The notes beneath the pieces are model-generated. The model was given only the letters and a program-made list of their open reading frames with translations, ran no database searches and was not told the DNA's origin. From contig NZ_JARESE010000063.1 in the NCBI RefSeq assembly GCF_029076845.1, positions 1 through 64,000 of the forward strand: DNA of 64,000 nucleotides. The letters are read 5' to 3'. Shown here in pieces: positions 63,096-64,000 of this stretch. Every line of letters starts with the position of its first letter. Position 1 is the stretch's first letter. Both the position numbers and the translations under genes were made by a program. The DNA comes from Novosphingobium album (ex Liu et al. 2023) (GTDB lineage: Bacteria > Pseudomonadota > Alphaproteobacteria > Sphingomonadales > Sphingomonadaceae).

Positions 63096-64000
63096 TCAGC
63101 GCAAGTCCGGCGGCGTCGCGGCAGCCTTCAGCATGGCGATGGCTTCCGCGAGCGGCATGACCTTCTGGTGCTCGGCGCCGAGCGTGCGCACCGCGACGGT
63201 GCTTTCCTCGGCCTCGCGCTTGCCCACCACCAGCAGGTGCGGGACTTTCTTCAGCGAGTGTTCGCGCACCTTGTAGTTGATCTTCTCGTTGCGCGCGTCG
63301 GTCTCCACGCGGATGCCCGCCGCCTTGAGCTGGTCCGCCACTTGCGCGGCATAGCCGTCGGCGTCCGAGACGATCGTCGCCACCACCGCCTGCACCGGCG
63401 CGAGCCAGACCGGCAGCTTGCCGGCATAATGCTCGATCAGGATGCCGATGAACCGCTCATAGGAACCGAAGATCGCGCGGTGCAGCATGACCGGGCGATG
63501 CTTCTCGCCATCCTCGCCGATGTAGCCGGCATCCAGCCGGTCGGGCAGCACGCGGTCGGACTGGATCGTGCCGACCTGCCAGGTCCGGCCGATCGCGTCG
63601 GTCAGGTGCCATTCGAGCTTGGGTGCATAGAACGCGCCTTCGCCGGGCAATTCCTCCCAGCCGTATTGCTCGGTGGCGAGACCCGCGGCGGCGACCGCGT
63701 TGCGCAGCTCCTGCTCGGCCTGGTCCCACATCTCCTCGGTGCCGAAGCGCTTTTCCGGGCGCAGCGCCAGCTTGATCGCATAGCCTTCGAAGCCCAGATC
63801 CTTGTAGATGCGGTCGGCCAGCGCGCAGAACATGCGCACTTCCTCGACGATCTGGTCCTCGCGGCAGAAGATATGCGCGTCGTCCTGGGTGAACTGGCGC
63901 ACGCGCATCAGCCCGTGAAGCGCGCCGTGCGGCTCGTTGCGGTGGCAGCAGCCGTTCTCGTAGATGCGCAGCGGCAAGTCGCGGTACGACTTGATGCCCT
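63096..64000 (-). CDS. thrS: Threonine-tRNA ligase, C-terminal part (cut by the window edge)
   Basis: ThrRS charges tRNA-Thr. About 300 C-terminal residues are present; the 5' part lies beyond the right edge, and the reading stays open to base 64000 (preceding residues [12 protein letters not shown]). Class II motif 2 is seen as [18 protein letters not shown] with [12 protein letters not shown], motif 3 as [20 protein letters not shown], then the anticodon-binding domain [14 protein letters not shown]. The intact region looks normal. Confidence 0.97.
   Translation of the reverse strand, partial: GIKSYRDLPLRIYENGCCHRNEPHGALHGLMRVRQFTQDDAHIFCREDQIVEEVRMFCALADRIYKDLGFEGYAIKLALRPEKRFGTEEMWDQAEQELRNAVAAAGLATEQYGWEELPGEGAFYAPKLEWHLTDAIGRTWQVGTIQSDRVLPDRLDAGYIGEDGEKHRPVMLHRAIFGSYERFIGILIEHYAGKLPVWLAPVQAVVATIVSDADGYAAQVADQLKAAGIRVETDARNEKINYKVREHSLKKVPHLLVVGKREAEESTVAVRTLGAEHQKVMPLAEAIAMLKAAATPPDLR

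Overview
The window is GC-rich chromosomal DNA, densely packed with genes that often overlap by four bases (ATGA or GTGA). The gene content suggests an aerobic alphaproteobacterium of the order Sphingomonadales (Novosphingobium/Sphingomonas-like). The reasons are a three-gene cytochrome bc1 operon, a lone malonyl-CoA decarboxylase, an rpe-heparinase-purH order, many lipoprotein amidohydrolases and peptidases, and a DAG-kinase-like lipid locus. The taxonomy is inferred from gene families and base composition; no rRNA is present. Two tRNAs are seen (Gly-UCC and Leu-UAA). There is no CRISPR array, no recognisable insertion sequence and no prophage.

Layout. 0.2-5.8 kb: a GNAT acetyltransferase and a complete type I restriction-modification operon (hsdM-hsdS-hsdR), lying on the 3' side of tRNA-Gly. 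6-17 kb: housekeeping genes, namely malonyl-CoA decarboxylase, petABC, pgeF, pepN, an SDR-like protein, a DMT exporter, a threonine aldolase and a small GNAT. 17-25.6 kb (minus strand): a run that reads polysaccharide flippase, asparagine-synthase-like amidotransferase, GMC oxidoreductase, M20 amidohydrolase, and then a tightly overlapped cassette of a SnoaL-like protein, an uncharacterised DUF7065-like protein and a chloramphenicol-phosphotransferase-like kinase. 25.7-28.6 kb (plus strand): a LicC-like nucleotidyltransferase and a membrane glycosyltransferase, probably part of the same surface-glycan region. 28.7-32 kb: a small operon (alpha/beta hydrolase, SDR, membrane protein) facing a GlxA/AraC-type regulator.

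32.3-36.8 kb is the most interesting part. A HIT protein and a CDP-alcohol phosphatidyltransferase with an extra N-terminal domain diverge from three overlapping genes: a lipid kinase, a protein with a Tam41-like nucleotidyltransferase signature, and a MobA-like NTP transferase. Together they form a plausible pathway for adding an unusual phospho-headgroup to diacylglycerol or ceramide.

36.8-46 kb: DUF2141 protein, rpe, a heparinase II/III-like protein, purH, a small membrane protein with an exported MsrA, a Fur/Zur regulator, a VOC protein and dxs. 46-51 kb: two exported amidohydrolases (one without its metal ligands) next to a POT peptide transporter, then ihfB and a cluster of strong inverted repeats before tRNA-Leu. 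51.5-64 kb: an NmrA/SDR protein with divergent LysR regulator, an FNR-type regulator, an M23 peptidase, the glnE-bcp-DUF455 operon, an exported M28 peptidase, agmatine deiminase, a spermidine-synthase-like protein and the truncated 3' part of thrS.

Many functions are assigned from motifs and family memory alone. Starts were chosen from codon overlaps, Shine-Dalgarno sequences and family length; uncertain ones are flagged in the entries.
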